A stretch of DNA of 25,858 bases from the IMG/VR virus record IMGVR_UViG_3300020385_000051, positions 1 through 25,858 of that record; one strand, given 5' to 3'. The DNA comes from a virus. A model generated the notes under the pieces. That model was given only the letters and a program-made list of their open reading frames with translations, did not search any database and was not told the origin of the DNA. This document shows positions 1-5,109 of this stretch, piece by piece. Within the stretch, counting starts at the first letter, position 1; each line of letters begins with the position of its first letter. The position numbers and the translations under genes are program-made.

Positions 1-143
1 GTCTGTAGGGCGTTAATAATTAACATCCATGCAGCTAGTCGGGACTTCCCTGTCCGTCTTCCAGCAGCTACTACCTTAAATCGTGTAGAATCAGAGTAGA
101 CATCCTGCTGCCACGGCAACAACTGAACATTAAGATCAGTCAC
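1..143 (-). CDS. terL: Terminase large subunit, N-terminal part (runs off left edge)
   Basis: Reading leftward from a GTG at 143-141 gives 47 codons open to the window edge. The protein has PWQQDVY (residues 11-17), typical of the adenine-binding Q region of terminase ATPases, then VVAAGRRTGKS (about residues 24-34), a Walker A variant of large terminases. The family packages DNA into proheads using an N-terminal ATPase and a C-terminal nuclease; only the start of the ATPase is here. It lies next to a lysis-type cluster, as in T7 (genes 17.5-19). The GTG start is supported by immediate adjacency to the preceding gene, which stops at 147. A GGAG lies 11 nt upstream, rather far, so translational coupling is likely. 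Identity is confident despite the short fragment. Confidence 0.88.
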   Translation of the reverse strand, partial: MTDLNVQLLPWQQDVYSDSTRFKVVAAGRRTGKSRLAAWMLIINALQ

Positions 144-146
144 TCT

Positions 147-251
147 TTAGACCGCTCCTACGTACCAAGTAAACGCCCCTACCATACACACAACAAAAAT
201 GACGGTTACTAGGAAAAAGACCTCTAAAGGATCGTTAGGAAACTTTTCCAT
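147..251 (-). CDS. Small single-span membrane protein (34 aa), possible holin-like lysis protein
   Basis: An ATG at 251 lies one base after the stop of the lipoprotein gene, and the frame ends three bases before the terL start, so it fills the gap exactly. The 34-residue product has a polar acidic start (MEKFPNDPLE), then one long hydrophobic stretch (VFFLVTVIFVVCMVG, about residues 11-25) and a short WYVGAV tail. This is seen in the sequence; function is inferred. In T7 the block before terL encodes holin and spanins, so a lysis or membrane role fits. There is no clear Shine-Dalgarno, so expression may rely on coupling to the upstream gene. Confidence 0.6.
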   Translation of the reverse strand: MEKFPNDPLEVFFLVTVIFVVCMVGAFTWYVGAV

Positions 252-252
252 A

Positions 253-1050
253 TTAGTTACAGGTCACTACGATTTTGTTGTTTGAGTCTGTAGTAATCGT
301 ACAGCCGCTGTTTTTTAGTATGTCTTGCATAATTACATCGTTCTTATTGAGGTAAGAAAGCCAATCTTCGTTAGTCTCATGGATGCCTAGCATTCCTTGA
401 ATACCTAAAGTCTCAGCAGTATCAAGACCATTGGTGCCAAGAGTAACAAGGTTCGTCATGCCAGCAAGGCCAACATTAGCCGTTGCGTTAAGCCCGTCTT
501 CAGCAGTAGCCCCAACTTGAGTAATACCAGCAGTACCCATATTAACAATTCCGTCCATCCCTGTGACACCAAGCGTTACCATGCCGTCAATAAACTGTCC
601 ATAATCTACGTTGCTTACAGCATTAAACCCAGAAGTAGAAATGTCAGTGAAACTACCGTACAAGGCTTGTTGGGTTTCAGCGTCAGCTTTAATAGAAGCT
701 AAGTCTACCCGTGCGTTCATACGCGCCATAGTCTTTGACGAATCTGCCTGCATCCACATCATACCAAGAGAAGTAACAGGAGAAGCAAGAATAGATGCCC
801 ACTGAATAGCTTCTGATTGTTGAGGAATAGGCGTTACTGAAGGAGTCTGTGTAAGAGCCAAAGCCATTACAGCAGCACTAGCGGCTTGTCCATCTCCTGC
901 AGTAGCAATAGCAGATAAGGCGTCAAACTTAGCTTGTGCCGCTCTTGAGTTAGCCTCTGCTGCTTTTTGTACTGCTTCATAGTATTGAGTTGAGCTAGTT
1001 GCACAACCCACGAGTAAAAGTACCGCTAACATTGTTGTAATGAATTTCAT
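253..1050 (-). CDS. Phage lipoprotein with 11-residue repeats
   Basis: A 265-residue protein with a lipoprotein signal: MKFITTMLAVLLLVGC, lipobox L-V-G-C with Cys16 as the predicted acylated residue. After an Ala-rich helical region (residues 24-65) and a Pro-rich linker (70-76), residues 161-226 form six consecutive 11-residue units beginning GxxG-hydrophobic (for example GLAGMTNLVTL, GTNGLDTAETL). Two C-terminal cysteines (C250, C264) could form a disulfide. It lies between the transglycosylase and a small membrane protein, in the lysis/packaging block. Outer-membrane attachment is expected if the host is Gram-negative. It might act as an outer spanin, but it is much longer than most and has no second membrane segment, so the role is open. 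Confidence 0.75.
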   Translation of the reverse strand: MKFITTMLAVLLLVGCATSSTQYYEAVQKAAEANSRAAQAKFDALSAIATAGDGQAASAAVMALALTQTPSVTPIPQQSEAIQWASILASPVTSLGMMWMQADSSKTMARMNARVDLASIKADAETQQALYGSFTDISTSGFNAVSNVDYGQFIDGMVTLGVTGMDGIVNMGTAGITQVGATAEDGLNATANVGLAGMTNLVTLGTNGLDTAETLGIQGMLGIHETNEDWLSYLNKNDVIMQDILKNSGCTITTDSNNKIVVTCN

Positions 1051-1076
1051 TTAAAGTTCTCCAATAAGGGCTTCAT

Positions 1077-1661
1077 TTATACAAGCCTATCTTGCATCGC
1101 TTCTGGAAACGTACCTGCAGTTTTAGCTCTTTCAATTATTTCATCTTCAGTAGGTTTTTGTTCACCTACTTTTATATCCATTTCGGTTGGAGCAGGAGGA
1201 GACAGCTCAAAAATTCTAAAAATTCTAGGATCGTTGTGGATATCTTCTACAGTATGATGAAACTTGCTATAAGCTTCAGCCATTGCTTGCTTATTTCCTT
1301 GCGCTATCTTTAAGAAGAAAGGGTCTGATCCTTTTTGTTGATACACATTAGCAAGGAATAAAGCTCGTTGTTGATCTTCTGTAAGCTTATTAGGATCGTT
1401 ATGTTTTCTAGCTTCATCAATCCATTCAGTATCGTCACCTAAATGTCTTTCTAGTCGATTAAGTCCTGTCTGAAAAGCATTACCTTTGCCTTTAGTTAAA
1501 AACTGAAAAATACCACGCGCACTACTAATCGTACTAACAGTGTTCTTACCACTAGTAGATTCAATTTCAGCTACTTTATCTGTGAAAACATCAAAATTGT
1601 CTGTATTGTCTAGTCCTAATCTATTTCCGATATCTTCTCTTACTTTTTTGTAATCACTCAA
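1077..1661 (-). CDS. SLT-like lytic transglycosylase (candidate endolysin)
   Basis: A 194-residue protein. Residues 23-55 resemble the catalytic core of SLT/goose-lysozyme-type transglycosylases: AEIESTSGKN (E34 best placed as the catalytic acid), then SSARGIFQF (46-54), equivalent to the family's GAxGLMQ-like motif. These enzymes cleave the MurNAc-GlcNAc bond of peptidoglycan. No signal peptide is visible, so it is either a cytoplasmic endolysin needing a holin or a virion-associated enzyme. It overlaps the upstream gene by 4 bases (1658-1661). The Pro/Glu-rich C-terminus (150-180) has no recognised domain. Family fold is fairly secure; endolysin versus entry role is inferred from position. 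Confidence 0.65.
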   Translation of the reverse strand: MSDYKKVREDIGNRLGLDNTDNFDVFTDKVAEIESTSGKNTVSTISSARGIFQFLTKGKGNAFQTGLNRLERHLGDDTEWIDEARKHNDPNKLTEDQQRALFLANVYQQKGSDPFFLKIAQGNKQAMAEAYSKFHHTVEDIHNDPRIFRIFELSPPAPTEMDIKVGEQKPTEDEIIERAKTAGTFPEAMQDRLV

Positions 1662-2077
1662 AAGTTATTCCTCTTTGTAGTTTGAACTGCAACCACTGAA
1701 TCTTCGCTTTCACTGTCTTCTTCAGCTTCTCCAGTAATAGTCGTAGTCCCAACACCAGTGATGTTAATCTGTATTGCACTTCTTCCCGCATCTTTGACAA
1801 TATCTTTTTCAAATGCAGCAACAGGAAGAATACGATCCATAACTAACTTCCACGCTGCTGCCTGATTCTTGTGATCTGGGTCTGTAGCAGCTTCAAAGAT
1901 AGCATCCATGACTGCCCGTGACCGTGGTGAGTTTAACATCCGAGCCTTGTACTCGTTTATAATCGCTGCATCACCTTTAGGACGACCAACTGCTCCTCTA
2001 GAACCTTTCTTTTTACTAGAAACAGAAGACTTCTTAGGGCGACCAACAGGATTACTAGAATCTGTGTCGTTGTCCAT
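1658..2077 (-). CDS. Candidate terminase small subunit with two AT-hook motifs
   Basis: A 139-residue, strongly charged protein, first gene of the leftward operon. The Lys/Ser-rich N-terminus carries two AT-hook-like cores, VGRPKK (11-16) and VGRPKGD (30-36). The middle (about 50-95, including ATDPDHKNQAAAWKLVMDRILP) resembles a helical segment seen in phage DNA-binding packaging proteins. The C-terminus is acidic, then basic (EEDSESED ... TTKRNNF). Position ahead of lysis genes and terL matches T7 gene 18, which supports a small terminase recognising DNA, but sequence evidence is weak. It could instead be a DNA-binding regulator. Start ATG at 2077 has TAAGGA about 10 nt upstream. Confidence 0.5.
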   Translation of the reverse strand: MDNDTDSSNPVGRPKKSSVSSKKKGSRGAVGRPKGDAAIINEYKARMLNSPRSRAVMDAIFEAATDPDHKNQAAAWKLVMDRILPVAAFEKDIVKDAGRSAIQINITGVGTTTITGEAEEDSESEDSVVAVQTTKRNNF

Positions 2078-2139
2078 ACTGTATAGTTCCTTACCTAGAA
2101 GGTTTTTAGGTTTAATCCTTATACTTGTTTTTTGTTGTT

Positions 2140-2151
2140 TACTATATAGTA
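2140..2151. repeat. 12-bp perfect palindrome at the late promoter start site
   Basis: TACTATATAGTA is a perfect palindrome just downstream of the leftward -10 element (2160-2155), covering the expected transcription start (about 2148). It may be an operator for a dimeric regulator, but it is AT-rich and could be chance. Confidence 0.35.
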
Positions 2152-2154
2152 TAT

Positions 2155-2183
2155 ATTATAACATACTTTTCTATGAAAGTCAA
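2155..2183 (-). promoter_or_regulatory. Leftward sigma70-type promoter (late operon)
   Basis: On the minus strand, TTGACT (2183-2178) is followed by a 17-bp spacer and TATAAT (2160-2155), preceded by TG one base upstream (extended -10). Expected start is about 2148, giving a leader of about 70 nt before the ATG at 2077. It is the only strong promoter seen facing left in the window. Confidence 0.75.
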
Positions 2184-2207
2184 GATAAATCTATAAAGAG
2201 AGGCAAT

Positions 2208-2276
2208 ATTTACAGTTTCTGTGGGGAAACCTACGGATTTACAGTGCAGATTGTCTGTGTATTTACAGAACAGATT
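2208..2276. repeat. Three ATTTACAG direct repeats
   Basis: ATTTACAG occurs at 2208-2215, 2237-2244 and 2261-2268. The last two extend to ATTTACAGTGCAGATT and ATTTACAGAACAGATT. They lie behind the late promoter and before the early one. They could be iterons or regulator sites. Confidence 0.5.
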
Positions 2277-2277
2277 A

Positions 2278-2331
2278 GTTCTATATAACTTTTTGATATA
2301 TAAGAACAATCAACAAGAACTACTATGTTCT
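2278..2331. repeat. Cluster of GTTCT/AGAAC inverted words
   Basis: GTTCTATATA (2278-2287) pairs with TATATAAGAAC (2297-2307) with one bulge. A second pair, AGAAC (2316-2320) and GTTCT (2327-2331), follows at once. Four copies of the same half-site within 54 bp suggest operator half-sites or cruciform-prone DNA. Confidence 0.4.
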
Positions 2332-2386
2332 AATTTGACTCTTTTTTGTGTCTAGGTAGGATCTTTTACGTTCGCTGTAACGTGTA

Positions 2387-2399
2387 GGGGGGGCGGGGG
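2387..2399 (+). other. G-run (G7-C-G5)
   Basis: Seven Gs, one C and five Gs mark an abrupt change from AT-rich to G-rich composition. The run could form G-rich secondary structure on the plus strand and lies upstream of the early promoter. Confidence 0.4.
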
Positions 2400-2455
2400 T
2401 GTTTCTGTGCTGGCGGCGGTGCAGATCAGGGCAGAGTGTGAGGCGGAGAGGGTGC

Positions 2456-2483
2456 TTGACAGCCATCAATTAGGGCTTATACT
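2456..2483 (+). promoter_or_regulatory. Rightward sigma70-type promoter (early operon)
   Basis: TTGACA (2456-2461), a 16-bp spacer and TATACT (2478-2483) form a near-consensus sigma70 promoter. The expected start is about 2490, giving a leader of about 57 nt that contains the TTAACTGGAGTTAA palindrome before the ATG at 2547. Confidence 0.78.
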
Positions 2484-2527
2484 GGTGGACAGGTCGGGGC
2501 AATACCGCGCCGATTTGAAAAGCAAAA

Positions 2528-2541
2528 TTAACTGGAGTTAA
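2528..2541 (+). promoter_or_regulatory. Palindrome copy 1 (TTAACTGGAGTTAA), includes RBS
   Basis: Perfect 6-bp arms flank GG. The central GGAG (2534-2537) is 9 nt from the ATG at 2547 and so serves as Shine-Dalgarno. It is copy 1 of a seven-member family, about 38 nt after the predicted early start site. Confidence 0.8.
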
Positions 2542-2546
2542 AAATC

Positions 2547-3140
2547 ATGACCACACTGAAAACACAAACCACCGCACTCGTTAACGCATTGCACAAAGTG
2601 AAGCAAGCCGAGGCAAAGCCATTGCAGGTACTGCTCGATTCAGCGGCAGTTATTGAAACGTCCGACGATCTCAAGGAATTTGGGAACGCGGTACAAGCCG
2701 GGCTGATCGCCAAAGGTTGGGTCGAGGGTAGCGCCAATGCCCAGCGGAGCAAAGTAAAGCGCATCGTCGGAACCATGAGCGCGACTGACAAAAAGATGGT
2801 CGAGGCTCATGGCATCGGGAGTCGGGAGCAAGGAACGCAGTTGGTTCACCAGCTCGCCGCAGAGATGACAAATATCAGCGATCTTTACACGGCGCTGGCA
2901 CCGAACAAAGTCGAGGAACCAACCGAGGCAGACAGCGCAGACGCGGAACCAACCGGAGACGAGCCGCTTGAGCGCAACGCGAAGACGCCTACTGAACTGC
3001 TCGATATTTACGAGGAGAACGGGAAGCTTCACGGCTTGACTCGGACGGAGTTGGCGATGGCCGCGCTGGATCGCTATATGGATGTAGCCGACCGAGTCGA
3101 ACTGGGACGGTCATTGGCAGTCACCGAGCATGCCGCGTGA
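2547..3140 (+). CDS. Hypothetical early protein, G+C-rich
   Basis: A 197-residue protein of unknown function and the first early gene, read from a strong promoter through the palindromic leader. The sequence is mostly predicted helix (VNALHKVKQAEAKPLQVLLDSAAVIE, about residues 12-37), with a Glu/Asp/Pro/Thr-rich linker (about 122-140) and a second helical part (LARs-like NGKLHGLTRTELAMAALDRYMD, about 157-178). The base composition is clearly richer in G+C than most of the window, suggesting a separate origin. No cysteines, membrane segments or catalytic motifs are visible. As a first-expressed gene it may act on host takeover or defence, but that is only positional inference. Confidence 0.75.
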   Translation: MTTLKTQTTALVNALHKVKQAEAKPLQVLLDSAAVIETSDDLKEFGNAVQAGLIAKGWVEGSANAQRSKVKRIVGTMSATDKKMVEAHGIGSREQGTQLVHQLAAEMTNISDLYTALAPNKVEEPTEADSADAEPTGDEPLERNAKTPTELLDIYEENGKLHGLTRTELAMAALDRYMDVADRVELGRSLAVTEHAA

Positions 3141-3214
3141 TCGATCCAGATATAGCATGGCCGCTGATCATTGGCGGCCTTATCCTAATCGCCTATTTTG
3201 AGATCACTGAGTGA
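3137..3214 (+). CDS. Possible 25-residue membrane microprotein
   Basis: A GTG at 3137 overlaps the preceding TGA stop (GTGA), and the frame runs 25 codons to a TGA at 3212. The product starts VIDPDIAW, then has a hydrophobic stretch WPLIIGGLILIAYF (about residues 8-21) and ends EITE. It looks like a single membrane span. There is no strong Shine-Dalgarno, so translation would depend on coupling. It ends just before the terminator at 3221. Real expression is uncertain. Confidence 0.4.
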   Translation: MIDPDIAWPLIIGGLILIAYFEITE

Positions 3215-3220
3215 TCACCC

Positions 3221-3245
3221 AGCCTCGCCATCGCGGGGCTTTTTT
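3221..3245 (+). terminator. Intrinsic terminator after the first early unit
   Basis: An 8-bp stem AGCCTCGC / GCGGGGCT (one G-U pair) with a CATC tetraloop is followed by a run of T (3240-3245). It ends the transcript from the 2456-2483 promoter before a second promoter at 3300. A separate perfect inverted repeat, GATCACT-G-AGTGATC, lies just upstream at 3202-3216. Confidence 0.8.
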
Positions 3246-3251
3246 ATGCCC

Positions 3252-3281
3252 ACGAAACGCCCACGAAACGCTACGAAACGC
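3252..3281 (+). repeat. Three ACGAAACGC repeats in helical phase
   Basis: ACGAAACGC occurs at 3252, 3263 and 3273, at 11- and 10-bp intervals, so all face the same side of the helix. The set ends 18 bp before the -35 of the next promoter, a usual place for an activator or repressor site. Confidence 0.6.
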
Positions 3282-3299
3282 TTGCGTGTGGTGCGGCGC

Positions 3300-3326
3300 T
3301 TGACACCAGAATATGCATGGTATAAT
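3300..3326 (+). promoter_or_regulatory. Second early promoter, extended -10
   Basis: TTGACA (3300-3305), a 15-bp spacer and TATAAT (3321-3326), with TGG directly before the -10 (extended -10). Both hexamers are perfect; the short spacer may be offset by the TG element. Expected start is about 3333, putting the palindrome at 3367 about 34 nt downstream. Confidence 0.75.
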
Positions 3327-3366
3327 GGTACTAGTTGGGCGGTGTTGTGCCTGACGTTACGTAAAC

Positions 3367-3382
3367 TTTAACTGGAGTTAAA
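3367..3382 (+). promoter_or_regulatory. Palindrome copy 2 (TTTAACTGGAGTTAAA), includes RBS
   Basis: Arms of 7 bp flank GG; GGAG (3374-3377) is 8 nt from the ATG at 3386. The flank GTAAAC directly before it is shared with copy 4 at 5091. Confidence 0.82.
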
Positions 3383-3385
3383 ACT

Positions 3386-3676
3386 ATGTCTGAACGCAGA
3401 GCAATACTTGAGATCGGTTATCATCAGTTTTTGACTGACGTTTCAACCGCTATATTCATCGAAGAAAAACTTCAGGGTATGGTGCAGGTGACTACCAAAT
3501 ACCTCGACCCTGACACGTACAATGTGGAGCCTAATGGTCTTTTACTTGTACGCTCTGAACACGCTGTGGCCGTCGAAGCTAAACTGGTCGAGAGTCACTA
3601 CACGTACATGGGCGACAGCCAATGGTATAACCGTGTCATCGAAGATCACAACGAGCGAGCGGAGGATGCGGCATGA
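3386..3676 (+). CDS. Hypothetical small early protein
   Basis: A 96-residue acidic protein, not recognised. Predicted mixed alpha/beta: an N-terminal helix (RRAILEIGYHQFLTDVSTAIFIEEK, about 4-28), then strands around VQVTTKYL and GLLLVRS. No Cys, no membrane span. It opens an early operon controlled by the 3300-3326 promoter. It overlaps the next gene by 4 bases (ATGA), so the two are probably translated together. Confidence 0.7.
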   Translation: MSERRAILEIGYHQFLTDVSTAIFIEEKLQGMVQVTTKYLDPDTYNVEPNGLLLVRSEHAVAVEAKLVESHYTYMGDSQWYNRVIEDHNERAEDAA

Positions 3677-3906
3677 TTGGCGAACGTCCTCTGTTTGTTA
3701 TCGCGCAGGAAATCGAAGAGACATGGGGCAACGTATCGCCCTATGCTCGACCATACCTCGACGCTATGAAATCCCTCGTCACACCAGCACAAAACTATTA
3801 CGAAGATTCAGGTACTAGTGTTGTGCTGTACTTCCTATCTAATGCCTCACATTGGCGCGGCGATGACGCCCGTCGAATTAAAACTGAATTGAAGGAGATG
3901 GTGTAA
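3673..3906 (+). CDS. Hypothetical small phage protein
   Basis: A 77-residue protein of a type I recall from phage early regions without known function: IAQEIEETWGNVSPYARPYLDAM at the start and SVVLYFLSNASHWRGDDARRIK near the end. The motif WRGxxARRIKxELK suggests a basic helix that might contact nucleic acid, which is inference. ATG overlaps the previous stop (ATGA), with GGAGG 8 nt upstream, and its stop shares a base with the next ATG (TAATG). Confidence 0.72.
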   Translation: MIGERPLFVIAQEIEETWGNVSPYARPYLDAMKSLVTPAQNYYEDSGTSVVLYFLSNASHWRGDDARRIKTELKEMV

Positions 3907-4133
3907 TGTATACAATCAATAAAAGCGAAGCGCCTCAACCTCTAAACTTCAGGAATCGCGGCAGTTACTGGCGAGACTTGTTCGAAAAGATGGGTAGAAA
4001 TGATTGGGTACGTATACCAAAAGATGACCGAGCGAAAGCGGGAGCAGCCTGTAGCTCATACCTAAAAGGTCGCTATTCCTTGTATCGCATAGACGATGCA
4101 TCAGGTGACTACTGCCTGTTAAAACTACGCTAA
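3906..4133 (+). CDS. Hypothetical small basic phage protein
   Basis: A 75-residue basic protein with AAGGAG 8 nt before its ATG. The pattern NDWVRIPKDDRAKAGAACSSYLKGRYSLYRI (about residues 32-62) is typical of small phage proteins of unknown role with an alpha helix followed by beta strands. One Cys and no metal motif. It is the last gene before the terminator at 4142-4167, so 3386-4133 forms a three-gene unit. Confidence 0.7.
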   Translation: MYTINKSEAPQPLNFRNRGSYWRDLFEKMGRNDWVRIPKDDRAKAGAACSSYLKGRYSLYRIDDASGDYCLLKLR

Positions 4134-4141
4134 CCAATGAT

Positions 4142-4167
4142 GGGGTCAGAGATGGCCCCTATTTTTT
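4142..4167 (+). terminator. Intrinsic terminator with GAGA tetraloop
   Basis: GGGGTCA and TGGCCCC pair (7 bp, one G-U) around a GAGA (GNRA-type) loop, followed by TATTTTTT (4160-4167). It lies 8 bases after the stop at 4133. The last four Ts are also the left end of palindrome copy 3, so termination and the palindrome are physically fused. Confidence 0.85.
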
Positions 4168-4181
4168 AACTGGAGTTAAAA
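4164..4181 (+). promoter_or_regulatory. Palindrome copy 3 (TTTTAACTGGAGTTAAAA), includes RBS
   Basis: Full 8-bp arms flank GG; GGAG (4172-4175) lies 8 nt before the ATG at 4184. Identity with copy 2 extends through the start codon (AACTGGAGTTAAAACTATG). It overlaps the terminator U-tract. Confidence 0.85.
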
Positions 4182-4183
4182 CT

Positions 4184-4483
4184 ATGAAATTAAATGACTG
4201 GGGTTTTAACGCGGTTGCTACTTGTTCGTGTTGTGACAAGACTGACCGTGTAGTTGTAACGTGTGGTGAAATCAAACGATTTATCTGCGGCCTAGAGCAC
4301 GTACAAAACATTTGGCCTGACCTATCACCTGACGAACGGGAGACACTGATTGGCTGGCGTTCCCAACGCTACAACAATGAGCGCGGTGGACAAGGAGGCC
4401 CGACTGTAGGTAAAACTATGGGTTCAGTAGGTTTCCATATGTGTGGTGACTGCTGGGATAAACAGCTTGGTGAAGAAATATAA
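4184..4483 (+). CDS. Small Cys-rich, probable zinc-binding protein
   Basis: A 99-residue protein with cysteines at 14, 16, 17, 27, 35 and a C-terminal CGDC pair (87, 90). The spacing suggests one zinc ribbon built from N- and C-terminal knuckles around a variable, polar middle (residues 45-80). No recognised family. Expression depends on palindrome copy 3 as ribosome site and on read-through of the 4142 terminator or a promoter I did not find. A DNA- or protein-binding regulator is plausible. Confidence 0.7.
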   Translation: MKLNDWGFNAVATCSCCDKTDRVVVTCGEIKRFICGLEHVQNIWPDLSPDERETLIGWRSQRYNNERGGQGGPTVGKTMGSVGFHMCGDCWDKQLGEEI

Positions 4484-4494
4484 AGGGGTGTATT

Positions 4495-5088
4495 GTGAAT
4501 AAGCCTACCGTATCCAAGATGAGTGGTAAGTTAGAGGGTATTCCTGCTATCAATACCAACACAGCGACCAATGAGTATTGTGTAAAGCAGTACAATAGTG
4601 GTAAAGACGATGACATATGCACTGAATGTTACAGTGTACGTATGTTAAGCACCTATCGCAAGAATTGTCAACCATCATTTCAGCGTAATAGTGACATACT
4701 TAGCAGTGATAGGGAGGTTGACATTCCAAAAATCAACGCCGCCTTTGCTCGTTTTCATGGTCACGGTGAGTTGATTAACGATACTCACTTCCTTAATTTT
4801 TGTGACATAGCGGCAAGCAACAGTCACTGCACGTTTGCACTGTGGACTAAGCGAGTTGACATCGTGCGTCCGAACAGGCATCATGTGCCTGAGAATATGA
4901 TTCTTGTTTTTAGTAATAAAAAGATTGATCGCGTGATGACTAAACCACCAAGGGGCTTTCATCGCGTGTTCAACAACGTCACCAATAAGTATCGTGGTGA
5001 TGCCAACTGCACAGGGCAGAAGTGTATTGACTGCCAACTGTGCTACAAGTTCGACACGACATCTGTCATTGTCGAGCACGTTAAGTAA
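4495..5088 (+). CDS. Cys-rich phage protein resembling the Gp88 family
   Basis: A 197-residue protein starting at GTG (AAAGGGG upstream). It has ten cysteines in clusters: C29, C42-x2-C45 (ICTECYS), C58, C103, C112, and C172-x4-C177-x2-C180-x2-C183 near the end. Motifs SKMSGKLEGIPAIN (7-20), CTECYS, FALWTKRVDIV (114-124) and CTGQKCIDCQLCY recall phage Gp88-like proteins, whose cysteines are thought likely to hold a metal or Fe-S cluster. That family link is from memory and unverified. Function unknown; the C-terminal C-x4-C-x2-C-x2-C is ferredoxin-like in spacing. It follows the zinc protein by 11 bases, probably in one operon. Confidence 0.7.
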   Translation: MNKPTVSKMSGKLEGIPAINTNTATNEYCVKQYNSGKDDDICTECYSVRMLSTYRKNCQPSFQRNSDILSSDREVDIPKINAAFARFHGHGELINDTHFLNFCDIAASNSHCTFALWTKRVDIVRPNRHHVPENMILVFSNKKIDRVMTKPPRGFHRVFNNVTNKYRGDANCTGQKCIDCQLCYKFDTTSVIVEHVK

Positions 5089-5090
5089 AC

Positions 5091-5106
5091 TTTAACTGGA
5101 GTTAAA
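5091..5106 (+). promoter_or_regulatory. Palindrome copy 4 (TTTAACTGGAGTTAAA), includes RBS
   Basis: It starts 2 bases after the stop at 5088. GGAG (5098-5101) lies 8 nt before the ATG at 5110. The GTAAAC flank matches copy 2. No obvious promoter precedes this copy, so here it acts within an operon. Confidence 0.82.
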
Positions 5107-5109
5107 ATC

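Larger units (their letters stand above)
2078..2546. other. Divergent intergenic control region, candidate origin
   Basis: This 469-bp stretch without genes separates the leftward (late) and rightward (early) operons. It contains a leftward and a rightward sigma70-type promoter, an AT-rich left half with three ATTTACAG direct repeats and four GTTCT/AGAAC words, and a sharply G-rich right part (2387-2399 and beyond). Such a layout is common for phage control regions and origins; origin function is inference only. Confidence 0.6.

Noticed and set aside
2335-2362. Possible rightward promoter TTGACT with TAGGAT
   Set aside because: The -10 is poor and the stronger promoter at 2456-2483 is closer to the gene.
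3159-3179. GGCCGC/GCGGCC stem as a terminator
   Set aside because: No T-run follows; the better hairpin with six Ts is at 3221-3245.
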